DNA from: JBBILG01 sp037445085
GTDB lineage: Bacteria; Pseudomonadota; Gammaproteobacteria; Burkholderiales; Methylophilaceae
Assembly (NCBI GenBank): GCA_037445085.1
Contig: JBBILG010000021.1
Location: forward strand, 1 to 23,218
DNA: 23,218 bases
Direction of reading: 5' to 3'
Each line of letters starts with the position of its first letter. Positions within the stretch are counted from its first letter, which is position 1. A program made the position numbers and the translations under genes. Of this stretch, positions 1 to 7,470 are shown one piece after another. The notes beneath the pieces were generated by a model. That model searched no databases and was not told the DNA's origin. It saw only the letters and a list, made by a program, of their open reading frames with translations.

Positions 1-27
1 ATCGCGGCGAGGGCGCCGCTCCTACGG
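1..27 (-). repeat. REP-like palindromic element
   Basis: Read on the minus strand this begins GTAGGAGCGG and continues into a hairpin made of GCGGCG and CGCCGC around a 4-nt loop. A GTAGGAGCGG head followed by a GC-rich palindrome is the usual form of REP elements scattered between proteobacterial genes. It is cut by the window edge, so whether it is paired with a second copy cannot be seen. The rest of the gap, 28-96, shows no clear promoter or ribosome binding site. Confidence 0.6.
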
Positions 28-96
28 ATACGTACATCCAAATGGACAATCCGGGTTGAATTTTCGCTGGCGCTTAATTAGTATTCCGGTATCCGA

Positions 97-1725
97 ATGT
101 CTGGAATGCACGAGATCGCCATGCAACCGATGCGTCAAACCCGCCAGCCCGGCACGGCGGAAATCCAGCCCCTGCTCCGCCTGCTCAATGCCGGCCGCCT
201 CGCGCAGGCCGAACACGACGCACAGGCGCTGCTGCAGCGCTACCCGGATGCCTTCATCCTGCATAACGTGCTGGGCGTGGCGCAGGAGCACCAGCGCAAG
301 TATCCGCAGGCGGCGGCGACCTACCGCCAGGCGCTGGCGCTGGAGCCGCGCGCTGCAGAAATTCATGTCAACCTGGGCGCCGTGCTGGCGCAACTGGGTC
401 AGGCCGACGAGGCTTTGTCGCATTACCGCAAGGCCGTCGCGCTCCGCCCGGACCTCACCGCGGCCCACTACAACCTCGGCATCCTGCTGCAGCAACTGGG
501 TCGCCCGGACGAAGCGGCCGCCGCCTACCGCAAGGCCATCGCCCAGCAGCCGGGCTTCTTCGAGGCCATCGGCAACCTCGGCACGGTGCTGCAACGGCAG
601 GGCAAGCTGGAGGAGGCCACCCGGCTGTACCGTCAGGCACTGGCCATCCACGAGGATGCGCGCGGCCACTTCAACCTCGGCACGGCGCTGCGCGATGAAG
701 GCAAGCACCAGGAGGCAGCCGACGCATACCTCGCGGCATTGCGGCTCGACCCCAATCTTGCCGATGCGCACAACAACCTGGGGGAGGTCTTTCGCGACCA
801 GGGCAACATGGACGACGCCATCGTCTGTTACGAGAACGCCATGGCGATCGACCCGGACCACCCCAACGCCAACTACAACATGGGCGAATTCCTTTATCTC
901 GCGAAACGGTTCGAGGCAGCCATCCCTTACTTCGAACGCTCGCGCTTCGAGGATTACCAGGAACGAGTCATGGAATGCCTGTACCGCACCGGGCACCTCG
1001 ACGCCTTCCGCGAGCGACTGCAGGCCATGCTCCGCTGCGGGCGCAAGTCCATGATGCTGGCCACCCTGTCCACCCATTACGCCACCAATTACCGGGTGAA
1101 GGACGAGTACAACTTCTGCCCCGATCCCATGCGCTTCGCCTGGCACGCCCGCATCGACCAACTGGCCGAGCCGGGCAGCCCGCTGCTCGGGGAACTGCTG
1201 GAAACCATCGAACGCACGCCCATCGCCCAGCGCAGGCAAGGGCGGTTGCGCTACGGCATCCAGTCCGCCGGCAACCTGTTCAAGCGCCCCGAGCCGGCGT
1301 TCCAGAAGCTCGCCGAACTGGTACGGCAGAAAATCCGCGAATACCGGGAGCACTTCCGCGGCGAGGACTGCGACCTCATCCGCTGCTTCCCCGACAACAT
1401 CGAATTCAGCAGTTCCTGGTATCTGCGCATGAAGCAGGGCGGCCACCTCGGCTCCCACATTCACGAGGAAGGCTGGATCAGCGGCTGCGTCTATCTCAAG
1501 CTGCCGACGCAAAAAGCCGACATCACCGAAGGCGGCTTCGAATACAGCACCGACGGTGACGACATGCCGCGCCTGCACGACGATTTCCCCTCGCAGGTGG
1601 TGGTGCAGCAAGTGGGCGACATCGTGCTGTTCCCCTCCTCGCTCTATCACCGCACCATCCCGTTCAGCTCCGACGAGGAGCGGGTGTGCGTGGCTTTCGA
1701 CCTCAAGCCCCCCACGGCGCGCTAG
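97..1725 (+). CDS. TPR-repeat protein with C-terminal 2OG-Fe(II) oxygenase-like domain
   Basis: A 542-aa cytosolic-looking protein with no signal peptide. Residues about 20-310 are tandem tetratricopeptide repeats with recurring patterns such as NLG-x3-LQ-x2-G and A-x2-YRKAI, a scaffold for protein binding. The C-terminal part, about 420-540, resembles the 2OG-FeII_Oxy_5 group: a jelly-roll segment with H454-I-H456-E-E458, then SGCVYLKLP, then LFPSSLYH with H518 and a downstream Arg, which fit an HxE/HxH...H iron site and a 2-oxoglutarate anchor. By family analogy it could hydroxylate a protein or small molecule recruited by the TPRs, but the substrate is unknown. In-frame ATGs at 97, 106 and 121 are all possible starts and none has a strong Shine-Dalgarno. 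The following gene has its own promoter, so this may be a single-gene unit. Confidence 0.8.
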   Translation: MSGMHEIAMQPMRQTRQPGTAEIQPLLRLLNAGRLAQAEHDAQALLQRYPDAFILHNVLGVAQEHQRKYPQAAATYRQALALEPRAAEIHVNLGAVLAQLGQADEALSHYRKAVALRPDLTAAHYNLGILLQQLGRPDEAAAAYRKAIAQQPGFFEAIGNLGTVLQRQGKLEEATRLYRQALAIHEDARGHFNLGTALRDEGKHQEAADAYLAALRLDPNLADAHNNLGEVFRDQGNMDDAIVCYENAMAIDPDHPNANYNMGEFLYLAKRFEAAIPYFERSRFEDYQERVMECLYRTGHLDAFRERLQAMLRCGRKSMMLATLSTHYATNYRVKDEYNFCPDPMRFAWHARIDQLAEPGSPLLGELLETIERTPIAQRRQGRLRYGIQSAGNLFKRPEPAFQKLAELVRQKIREYREHFRGEDCDLIRCFPDNIEFSSSWYLRMKQGGHLGSHIHEEGWISGCVYLKLPTQKADITEGGFEYSTDGDDMPRLHDDFPSQVVVQQVGDIVLFPSSLYHRTIPFSSDEERVCVAFDLKPPTAR

Positions 1726-1733
1726 CGGGCGCA

Positions 1734-1745
1734 GCAAGCGCTTGC
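1734..1745. promoter_or_regulatory. 12-bp palindrome overlapping the rhlE -35 box
   Basis: GCAAGCGCTTGC is a perfect palindrome whose right half overlaps the TTGCCA -35 element starting at 1742. That position suits a repressor operator. There is no family match, and a GC-rich 12-mer palindrome could be chance. Confidence 0.25.
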
Positions 1746-1769
1746 CAGCCGGCGCCGGCCGCGTATAAT
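1742..1769 (+). promoter_or_regulatory. Predicted sigma70 promoter of rhlE
   Basis: TTGCCA (1742-1747) and a perfect TATAAT (1764-1769) are separated by 16 bp, one mismatch from consensus in total. It lies 17 bp after the oxygenase gene stops. Transcription would start near 1776 and leave a leader of about 120 nt before the TTG start. Confidence 0.7.
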
Positions 1770-1856
1770 CGCCCGCTTGCGTGCGCCCTGCCAATCAGCG
1801 CACCAGCCATCCCGTTCATCCGGTCTTTCGACCTCTGATCCGTCTGCCTCGATTGG

Positions 1857-1887
1857 TGTCCCGCCCCGGGACAGGCCGTCGCAGGAG
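1857..1887 (+). promoter_or_regulatory. Leader hairpin and ribosome binding site of rhlE
   Basis: TGTCCC (1857-1862) and GGGACA (1868-1873) form a 6-bp stem with a 5-nt loop, followed by the Shine-Dalgarno CAGGAG (1882-1887) 9 nt before the TTG at 1897. This ribosome binding site is what decides the TTG start. Confidence 0.5.
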
Positions 1888-1896
1888 TATCAAACC

Positions 1897-3333
1897 TTGT
1901 CACAGGAAACCACCTTTGCCGACCTCGGTCTGGCACCGCCGCTGTTGCGCGCCATCGAGGACGCCGGTTACAGCCATCCCACCCCCATCCAGGCGCAGGC
2001 CATCCCGCTGGTATTGAAAGGCGGCGACCTGCTGGCCGGCGCGCAAACAGGAACAGGAAAAACCGCCGGCTTCACCCTGCCCATCCTGCAACGGCTCTCC
2101 GAGCAGCCGGCCACGGTGCAACCCGGTCGCCCACGTGTGCTGGTGCTGGTGCCCACGCGCGAACTCGCCGCGCAGGTGGAGGAATCGGTCCAGACCTACG
2201 GCAAGTATTGCAGGCACCGCTCCATGGTGATGTATGGCGGCGTGGGCATCAACCCGCAGATCGAGCGCCTGAAAAAGCCGGTGGAAATCCTCGTCGCCAC
2301 CCCCGGCCGGCTGCTCGACCACGTCGGACAGAAAACGCTGGAACTCTCCAGCATCGAGATCCTGGTGCTGGACGAGGCCGACCGCATGCTGGACATGGGC
2401 TTTATCCGCGACATCCGAAAAATCCTCGCACTGTTGCCGAAACGACGCCAGAACCTGCTGTTCTCCGCCACCTTCTCCGACGAGATCCGCGAACTGGCGG
2501 AAGGCCTGCTGCACGACCCCGGCTTCGTCGAGGTGGCGCGCCGCAATACAGCCTCGGAAACGGTGGAACAGAGCGTGCACCTGGTGTCGCAGGTGCACAA
2601 GCGCGAGCTCATGAGCCACCTCATCAAGGCCAACGACTGGAAGCAGGTGCTGGTCTTCACCCGCACCAAGCACGGCGCCAACCGCCTGGCGGAAAAACTG
2701 GTCAAGGATGGCATTGCCGCCATGGCCATCCACGGCAACAAGAGCCAGTCGGCGCGCACCAAGGCGCTGGCGCAGTTCAAGGACGGCGGCATCCCGGTGC
2801 TGGTCGCCACCGACATCGCCGCGCGCGGGCTGGACATCGACCAGTTGCCGCAGGTGGTCAACTTCGAGCTGCCCAGCGTGCCGGAAGACTACGTGCACCG
2901 CATCGGCCGCACCGGCCGCGCGGGCGCCAGCGGCTCCGCCGTTTCCTTGGTGGACGCCGAAGAAATCAAACTGCTCAAGGCCATCGAGAAGCTGATCCGG
3001 CGCGAAATCCCGCGCATGGCCGTGGAAGGCTTCACCCCGCCGGAAAAACCCGAGCCGGAAGCCCCGCGCCCGCCGCGGCAGTTCCGTCCGCGCCCGCCGC
3101 AAGCCCAGGCACAGGGCCAGAAGCGCGACCGCGGCGAACACGGCCCGCGCAACGAGCAGCGCCACGGCAAGCCGCACAAGGAGACCGGGCCGCAGGGCGC
3201 GCTGCTGCAAAAGCCGGCCCGGCCAGCCGACAAGCCGCAGTCGCACCTGTCTGAAGCGGCGCGCCACCAGGCCATGCCGCAGACGCCGCTGTTCAACCCG
3301 CAGCCGGTGCATCGCGGCCAGCGGCACAAGTAA
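1897..3333 (+). CDS. rhlE: DEAD-box ATP-dependent RNA helicase RhlE
   Basis: A 478-aa cytoplasmic RNA helicase that unwinds RNA duplexes using ATP; RhlE-type proteins act in ribosome assembly and RNA decay. The protein opens with the Q-motif region FADLGL and TPIQAQAIP. It then has the Walker A AQTGTGKT, PTREL, TPGR, the DEAD box, SAT, ARGLD and HRIGRTGR, so both RecA-like lobes are complete. From about residue 380 the tail is Pro-, Arg- and Gln-rich and probably disordered, typical of RhlE and used for RNA binding. I chose TTG at 1897 because AGGAG lies 9 nt upstream and the family's N-terminus begins here. An in-frame ATG at 1777 would add 40 residues with no family similarity and would sit at the predicted transcription start. 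Confidence 0.93.
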   Translation: MSQETTFADLGLAPPLLRAIEDAGYSHPTPIQAQAIPLVLKGGDLLAGAQTGTGKTAGFTLPILQRLSEQPATVQPGRPRVLVLVPTRELAAQVEESVQTYGKYCRHRSMVMYGGVGINPQIERLKKPVEILVATPGRLLDHVGQKTLELSSIEILVLDEADRMLDMGFIRDIRKILALLPKRRQNLLFSATFSDEIRELAEGLLHDPGFVEVARRNTASETVEQSVHLVSQVHKRELMSHLIKANDWKQVLVFTRTKHGANRLAEKLVKDGIAAMAIHGNKSQSARTKALAQFKDGGIPVLVATDIAARGLDIDQLPQVVNFELPSVPEDYVHRIGRTGRAGASGSAVSLVDAEEIKLLKAIEKLIRREIPRMAVEGFTPPEKPEPEAPRPPRQFRPRPPQAQAQGQKRDRGEHGPRNEQRHGKPHKETGPQGALLQKPARPADKPQSHLSEAARHQAMPQTPLFNPQPVHRGQRHK

Positions 3334-3337
3334 TCCT

Positions 3338-3380
3338 GAACAGCCGCTCAACCGCCAGGACGCAAAGCACGCAAAGGGAT
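3338..3380. repeat. Intergenic repeat fragment (CGCCAGGACGCAAAGCACG type)
   Basis: The segment CCGCCAGGACGCAAAGCACGCAAAGGGATTCACGG matches in style a short intergenic sequence found widely in bacterial and metagenomic DNA, with the internal direct repeat CGCAAAG-CA-CGCAAAG. It begins just after the rhlE stop. This is recognised from memory of such sequences, not from a search. Confidence 0.45.
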
Positions 3381-3437
3381 TCACGGAGCGGGCGGCAGAC
3401 GCGCCGATCAGCTTGCCGTGACGGGGCGCTCGCGCGC

Positions 3438-3537
3438 CTACTCGGGACAAACAGGGGTGGTGCCCACTCGGGACGAACGGCTCCCGTTACACCGCTCGCC
3501 CTGAGTAGCCATGCGCATGCATCGCGCATCGAAGGGC
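3438..3537. repeat. Cluster of degenerate palindromic repeats between convergent genes
   Basis: Two direct copies of ACTCGGGACRAAC lie at 3440-3452 and 3466-3478. A third, larger related unit spans 3496-3537; it starts with CTCGCCCTGAGTAGCC and ends with CGAAGGGC, with GCCCT and AGGGC as its outer inverted arms. Read on either strand these resemble the common intergenic family GTTCGTCCTGAGTA...TCGAAGGAC. The cluster fills the 237-bp gap between the ends of rhlE and the DUF697 gene. No clear intrinsic terminator is visible in that gap. Confidence 0.5.
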
Positions 3538-3570
3538 AAACAGCGAACGGTATCGCGTATCACGGCCGAT

Positions 3571-4506
3571 TCAACCGTTGCGCACCATGGCCATGACGCT
3601 GGCGGCGTCCAGCGTGGTGGCCTTTTGCTGGATCTGCGGCAGATACTGCTGCTGCAGGTTGCGCGCCGGCCCCAGCAGCGACTGGAAAGTGTCGCGCAGC
3701 ACGCCGGCCTGCATCTGCCGGCCGCCGGCATAGTAGCGGTGGGCAAGCTGGCCGAGGGCATAGGTGGTGGCAAAGGAGAAGGCCATGCCGGTGGCGGCGC
3801 GGCCGACGCCCCTGCCCAGGCCGCCGGCGACCTGGCCGAGCAGGCCGCCGATCAGCTTGCGGCCGAACTGTTCCAGATACTGCGAAGTCATGCCCACCCC
3901 GGCGGCGGCGATGAATTCGGTGATGTGCCCCTTGTCGAGTTGATAGCCGTGCGCCCTGCCTATGGTATAGACCATGCGGATCTGCAGCGGGATGATGGCC
4001 ATGGAAGCCCAGGACTGCGGCAGCAGCTCCAGTGCGCCGTTCAGGATCGAATAATTGAGGATGGATTTGCTGATGGCCGCCTCGTCGACCGCTGGCGCCG
4101 CCACGGGCGCCGCCTCGGGCGGCAGCACCTCGGCCTCCGCGATGGCATGGACGGGTGCGGCGAGCGCGGCGGCGGCGGCTTCCTCCAGCCCCAGGGCGGC
4201 CCGCAGGCGCGTGAGGAACTCCGCTTCCGGCACGCTCATGGCGCCGTCCGCCTCGCACACGCACACCGCCATCTCGTAGGCGAGCTGGCGATGCTCGGCG
4301 CTGGTCAGCGCCTGTGCCGCGGCGTCCACATCGACCTTCCGGAGCAGCACGTCCTGGTAGAGCCGGGCGAGATCGATGTCGCCCGCCTCGGTGCCCAGCG
4401 ATTCGGCGATGCGGCGGATCTGCTCACGCTCGGCATCGGCCTTCCTGCCGTCGGCAAAAGCCGCCAGCAGGGCGATGGACAGGATGGCGTTGTGGCTGGT
4501 CTGCAT
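3571..4506 (-). CDS. TerB-like / DUF697 (YcjF-type) membrane-associated protein
   Basis: A 311-aa protein of unknown function. Residues 1-110 look like a TerB-type helical domain, with acidic motifs FADGRKADAE near 17-26 and CEADGAMSVPEAE near 84-96, which in TerB may bind metal. An Ala/Pro-rich linker at 110-142 leads to a DUF697-like domain at about 145-265, rich in Gly and hydrophobic stretches (IAAAGVGMTSQYLE, GLLGQVAGGLGRGVGRAATG) that may associate with the membrane. The ATG at 4506 has AAGGGG six nt upstream (4513-4518), so the longer open frame to 4821 is not used. It converges with rhlE across the repeat cluster and is monocistronic as far as can be seen. Confidence 0.8.
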   Translation of the reverse strand: MQTSHNAILSIALLAAFADGRKADAEREQIRRIAESLGTEAGDIDLARLYQDVLLRKVDVDAAAQALTSAEHRQLAYEMAVCVCEADGAMSVPEAEFLTRLRAALGLEEAAAAALAAPVHAIAEAEVLPPEAAPVAAPAVDEAAISKSILNYSILNGALELLPQSWASMAIIPLQIRMVYTIGRAHGYQLDKGHITEFIAAAGVGMTSQYLEQFGRKLIGGLLGQVAGGLGRGVGRAATGMAFSFATTYALGQLAHRYYAGGRQMQAGVLRDTFQSLLGPARNLQQQYLPQIQQKATTLDAASVMAMVRNG

Positions 4507-4583
4507 GGGAGTCCCCTTCGGTCGTGTCATGGAAGTCGTTCCGCAGCAGACAGCGCCGCCGTGCGCGGGTTCCCGTCGCGGCG

Positions 4584-4886
4584 ATGTCCGGCCAGGATTG
4601 GCGGCAGCACTCGACAGGCGACACGCCGTCCGGCCACAATGGCGGCCTCGCCATCTGCCTGCACACGGCGGCGGCGCTGTTCCATCATTACGTGATGCGC
4701 GACAACACCCTGGCTGCGCATGCCGCCGCCGCGCGGCTAACCCCGCTCTTGCACCAGACCGGACCGGAAGTTGCGCGGGCGTCGCATGCATCGGGGCGTC
4801 ACATGCAGTTCTCCGGCGCAAGCAGGCAACCCGCCTGCAATCTTGCCGTCATCTCCTCCGCCGGCAACGGCCGGCTGAACAGGTAG
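4584..4886 (+). CDS. Possible small hypothetical ORF
   Basis: A 100-aa open frame starting MSGQDWRQHSTGDTPSG, with GC-rich third positions, lies mostly in the 292-bp gap between two minus-strand genes. Its last 88 bases run antisense to the end of the cyclic-di-GMP gene. It has no convincing Shine-Dalgarno and no domain I recognise. A competing minus-strand frame (4527-4721) covers the same gap. Chance is quite likely; otherwise this gap shows only the start region of the DUF697 gene and a short direct repeat at its right end. Confidence 0.2.
   Translation: MSGQDWRQHSTGDTPSGHNGGLAICLHTAAALFHHYVMRDNTLAAHAAAARLTPLLHQTGPEVARASHASGRHMQFSGASRQPACNLAVISSAGNGRLNR
4778..4806. repeat. Short direct repeat GGCGTCRCATGC
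   Basis: GGCGTCGCATGC at 4778-4789 is repeated as GGCGTCACATGC at 4795-4806, a 17-nt period spanning the stop codon of the cyclic-di-GMP gene. It has no known function. Confidence 0.35.
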
Positions 4887-7075
4887 CCTTGGATGCCGTC
4901 GCAGCGGTAGCGCTTCAGAAAGGCGAGCTGCTCCTGTGTTTCCACCCCTTCCGCGATGACCTCCAGGCGCAGGCTGTGCGCCATGCTGACGATGGCGCGC
5001 GCGATGGCAGCATCGTCGGTATCGTGGGCGAGGTCCTGCACGAAGGAACAGTCGATCTTCAGGCGCCGGATGGGAAAGCGCTTGAGATAGCCCAGCGAGG
5101 AATAGCCGGTGCCAAAATCATCGACCGAGATGCTCACCCCTTGCGCAGCCACCTTGTCCAATACCGCCTTCACGGTTTCCATGTCGTACATCATCAGGCT
5201 TTCCGTGATTTCCAGCTCCAGCAGCTCGGGCGGCAGGCCGCTGTCCGCCAGGGCATCGTCGAGCATGGCCGCGAATCCCTTGTCATGGAACTGGCGGGCG
5301 GAGATGTTGACCGCGATTCTGATCCGGTCGTGGCCGGCGTCCAGCCAGGCCTTGCCCTGGCGGCAGGCCGTTGCGACCACCCATGCGCCGATGGGCACGA
5401 TGAGGCCGGTCTCCTCCGCCACCGGGATGAATTCGGCGGGCAAGACCTTGCCCAGCCCCCTGTCCTGCCAGCGCAGCAGGGCTTCCACGCCGACGATGCG
5501 GCCGCTCGCCACCTCCACCTGCGGCTGGTAGTGGAGGCTGCAAGCCCCTTCCGCTAGCGCGCGGCGCAGCGCGCATTCCAGCTCGGCATACCGCTGGGCG
5601 GCGGCCGTCATGTGGCAGGTGAAAAACTGGAATGCGTTACGCTGGCGGCTCTTGGCGTGATACATGGCGGTATCGGCGGCGCGCAGCAAATCCTGCACAT
5701 TGTCGGCATCGCTGGGGAACAGGCTGATGCCGATGGAGGCGCTGGAGAAAACCTCGTGATCCTCCAGACTGCACGGGATGCGCAGGGCATCCAGGATCTT
5801 CTGCGCGACGATGGCGGCATCCCGCGCCTCCTCCACATCCGGCAGCATGACAAGGAACTCGTCCCCCGACAGGCGCGCCACCGTATCACCCTCGCGCACG
5901 CAGGCAGAAAACCGCGTGGCGACTTCCCGCAGCAGCCGGTCCCCCACATCGTGTCCATAGGCATCGTTGACGTTCTTGAAATTGTCCAGATCGACGAACA
6001 GCAGCGCCACCCGGCCGCCGTGCCGGTGCGCCTGCGCCAGCGCCTGATGGATGCGGTCGGTGGCCAGCTCGCGGTTGGGCAGGCCGGTCAGCGTGTCGAA
6101 ATGGGCGAGATAGTCCAGCCGCTGGCGGGCGTTGCGGATTTCTTCCATTTCACGCGCATTGTCCAGCACTAGCGAGAGCGAATGCGCAAAACTCATGGCC
6201 AGCAGTTCGTCCGCATCGGTGAAAGGGGTCGCGTCGAGCTTGTCGGAGACATAGATGCGACCATAGACGCGGCCGGCATGGGAAATCGGCACCGCCAGCA
6301 GCGAGGTCATGGGAGGATGGTGCGGTGGGAAGCCGGCGCTCATGGGGTGGCTGCGCATGTCTTCGAGCCGGATGGGCATGTTCTCCCGGATCACCACCCC
6401 CAACAGGCCCTTGCCTTCCGGGAAGTGGCCGATGCGGCGCGCGATCTCCTCGCCGATGCCGGTATAGGCGAACTGCGCCAGCGCGCCTTCCGCGTTGAGG
6501 ATGCCGATGGCACCATAACGGGCTTCCAGCAGCCGGGTCAGCGCCTCAATGCCCACCTGCAGCAGCTCGTCTTCCAGCGCCGTGTGGGCGAGGACGTTGA
6601 GCAGTGTGCGCGAGGCCTCGTGCAGGCGGCTCAAGCGTCCCGACCAGACCGCCAGCTCGCGCCGCTCGGCTTCGGCGATGCGGTACAGTTGGCGCGATTC
6701 CCGCAGCAGGGCATGTTCGCGGCGCAGCAGACCCTGCAGCAGGCTGGCCTGGGTCACCGCGCCCACGAAACGACCTTGCCCGTCCACCACCGGCAAGGCT
6801 TCACGGTGACTGTCCCGCATGCGTTGCAGCACCTGCCGCACCGAAGCATCCGGCGCCACGGAAACGAGCGGGCGGTGCTCCACCAGATCGGCGAAAATCC
6901 AGTCGGGATGCAGGGCCAGGTCGCGCGCGGAAGCGAGACCGCAGAAGACGCCGGCCTGCACGTTGCCCGAAAACACGGCATACGCCGTGCCCACCGGCGC
7001 ATGGGCCGGGCGCTCTTCCTCCAGCACGCGCTTCACGCGCGGCCACAAGCAATCAGCGGCGGTGAGCGGCTTCAT
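4799..7075 (-). CDS. CBS-GAF-GGDEF-EAL cyclic-di-GMP signalling protein
   Basis: A 758-aa, soluble-looking regulator of cyclic di-GMP. Domain order: a CBS-type region at about 60-115 (VAPDASVRQVLQRM, ALPVVDGQGRFVGAVT), a coiled linker, GAF at about 155-310, GGDEF at about 325-485 and EAL at about 500-750. The GGDEF signature is SGDEF at 403-407, a variant that can still be active, and an RxxD inhibitory site (R394, D397) sits five residues before it. The EAL half keeps EAL (531-533), NISARQF, ELEITES, DDFGTGYSSL, LKID, AEGVET and GIQGY, so phosphodiesterase activity is expected. Whether synthesis, breakdown or both occur is open. Nucleotide (CBS) and small-ligand (GAF) inputs probably control it. 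Its ATG overlaps the previous gene's stop as ATGA, implying translational coupling. Confidence 0.92.
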   Translation of the reverse strand: MKPLTAADCLWPRVKRVLEEERPAHAPVGTAYAVFSGNVQAGVFCGLASARDLALHPDWIFADLVEHRPLVSVAPDASVRQVLQRMRDSHREALPVVDGQGRFVGAVTQASLLQGLLRREHALLRESRQLYRIAEAERRELAVWSGRLSRLHEASRTLLNVLAHTALEDELLQVGIEALTRLLEARYGAIGILNAEGALAQFAYTGIGEEIARRIGHFPEGKGLLGVVIRENMPIRLEDMRSHPMSAGFPPHHPPMTSLLAVPISHAGRVYGRIYVSDKLDATPFTDADELLAMSFAHSLSLVLDNAREMEEIRNARQRLDYLAHFDTLTGLPNRELATDRIHQALAQAHRHGGRVALLFVDLDNFKNVNDAYGHDVGDRLLREVATRFSACVREGDTVARLSGDEFLVMLPDVEEARDAAIVAQKILDALRIPCSLEDHEVFSSASIGISLFPSDADNVQDLLRAADTAMYHAKSRQRNAFQFFTCHMTAAAQRYAELECALRRALAEGACSLHYQPQVEVASGRIVGVEALLRWQDRGLGKVLPAEFIPVAEETGLIVPIGAWVVATACRQGKAWLDAGHDRIRIAVNISARQFHDKGFAAMLDDALADSGLPPELLELEITESLMMYDMETVKAVLDKVAAQGVSISVDDFGTGYSSLGYLKRFPIRRLKIDCSFVQDLAHDTDDAAIARAIVSMAHSLRLEVIAEGVETQEQLAFLKRYRCDGIQGYLFSRPLPAEEMTARLQAGCLLAPENCM

Positions 7076-7410
7076 ACATTCCGGGCAGTGATGTGGACTT
7101 CGACGTCCAGCTCCAGATGCAGGATTTCCTCCGCGCTCATCAGGGGCCGGACATGCTCCAGCACGAAGGCGATCAGTTGCGGTTGCGGCAGGCGGCGCAG
7201 CAGGGCTTCGCGCACCAGGATATCGGCGATGACCTCGTCCTCCAGCTCGATATGGATGTAGGGCGTCTTGATCAGCAGGGACAGGGCGCGCCGCATGGCA
7301 TGGCAGCCGATGGGCGCCTGCCGCCCCAGCACCAGCGCATCGCGGATGGGCGGAATCTCGTATTCCGAGATGCGCATGGCAAGCATGTTCTTGATTTGCG
7401 TGTCGCTCAT
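7072..7410 (-). CDS. Conserved-looking hypothetical protein coupled to the cyclic-di-GMP enzyme
   Basis: A 112-aa protein I do not recognise, opening MSDTQIKNMLAMRISEYEIP. It has no signal peptide or membrane segment. It looks like a mixed alpha/beta fold with two acidic hydrophobic strands (YIHIELEDEVIADILV near 51-66 and EEILHLELDVEVHI near 93-106). Its stop overlaps the start of the GGDEF-EAL gene by ATGA, so it is a good candidate for a partner or regulator of that enzyme. The ribosome binding site GGGGAAAAAGCC directly before the ATG is part of the interleaved pairing described at 7412-7470, and a short ORF ends across this start codon. Confidence 0.75.
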   Translation of the reverse strand: MSDTQIKNMLAMRISEYEIPPIRDALVLGRQAPIGCHAMRRALSLLIKTPYIHIELEDEVIADILVREALLRRLPQPQLIAFVLEHVRPLMSAEEILHLELDVEVHITARNV

Positions 7411-7454
7411 GGCTTTTTCCCCGGGCCTGTCATGGTCATCCTACCATTGCGCAT
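7407..7454 (-). CDS. Candidate leader peptide upstream of the 112-aa gene
   Basis: A 15-codon frame, MRNGRMTMTGPGKKP, with alternative starts at its three Met codons. The sequence UAGGA lies 5 nt before the last ATG (7433). Its TGA stop overlaps the ATG of the 112-aa gene as ATGA, the same coupling seen between later genes of this unit. If translated, ribosomes would run through the second halves of both interleaved pairings and open the downstream ribosome binding site. The frame is also open into ygiQ antisense to nothing known, so it could be accidental. Confidence 0.35.
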   Translation of the reverse strand: MRNGRMTMTGPGKKP

Positions 7455-7470
7455 GAAAAAGCGACAGGCC
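7412..7470 (-). promoter_or_regulatory. Candidate structured mRNA leader with interleaved (pseudoknot-order) pairings
   Basis: On the minus-strand RNA, GGCCUGUC (7470-7463) is followed immediately by GCUUUUUC (7462-7455). Downstream come the perfect complements in the same order: GACAGGCC (7431-7424), then CGGG, then GAAAAAGC (7419-7412), one base before the AUG. Between the halves, AUGGU and ACCAU (7447-7443 with 7436-7432) form a further 5-bp hairpin with a 6-nt loop. The second pairing covers the ribosome binding site. The order is that of a pseudoknot, although loop lengths of 0 and 4 nt may force the two stems to be alternatives. It matches no riboswitch class I know. Confidence 0.5.

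Noticed and set aside
22..1794. 590-codon minus-strand frame opposite the TPR-oxygenase gene
   Set aside because: Antisense shadow; repetitive sequence simply reflects the TPR repeats.
1777..1896. N-terminal extension of rhlE from ATG 1777
   Set aside because: No family similarity, lies at the predicted transcription start; TTG 1897 has a good ribosome binding site.
1900..3450. 516-codon minus-strand frame opposite rhlE
   Set aside because: Antisense shadow of a gene with all helicase motifs.
3834..3860. Repeat of GCCGATCAGCTTGC also seen at 3402-3418
   Set aside because: Short similarity in GC-rich DNA, one copy inside a coding region; likely chance.
7412..7470. Known cyclic-di-GMP riboswitch upstream of the GGDEF-EAL pair
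   Set aside because: The element is too short and its pairing order does not match the two known c-di-GMP riboswitch architectures; kept only as an unnamed structured leader.
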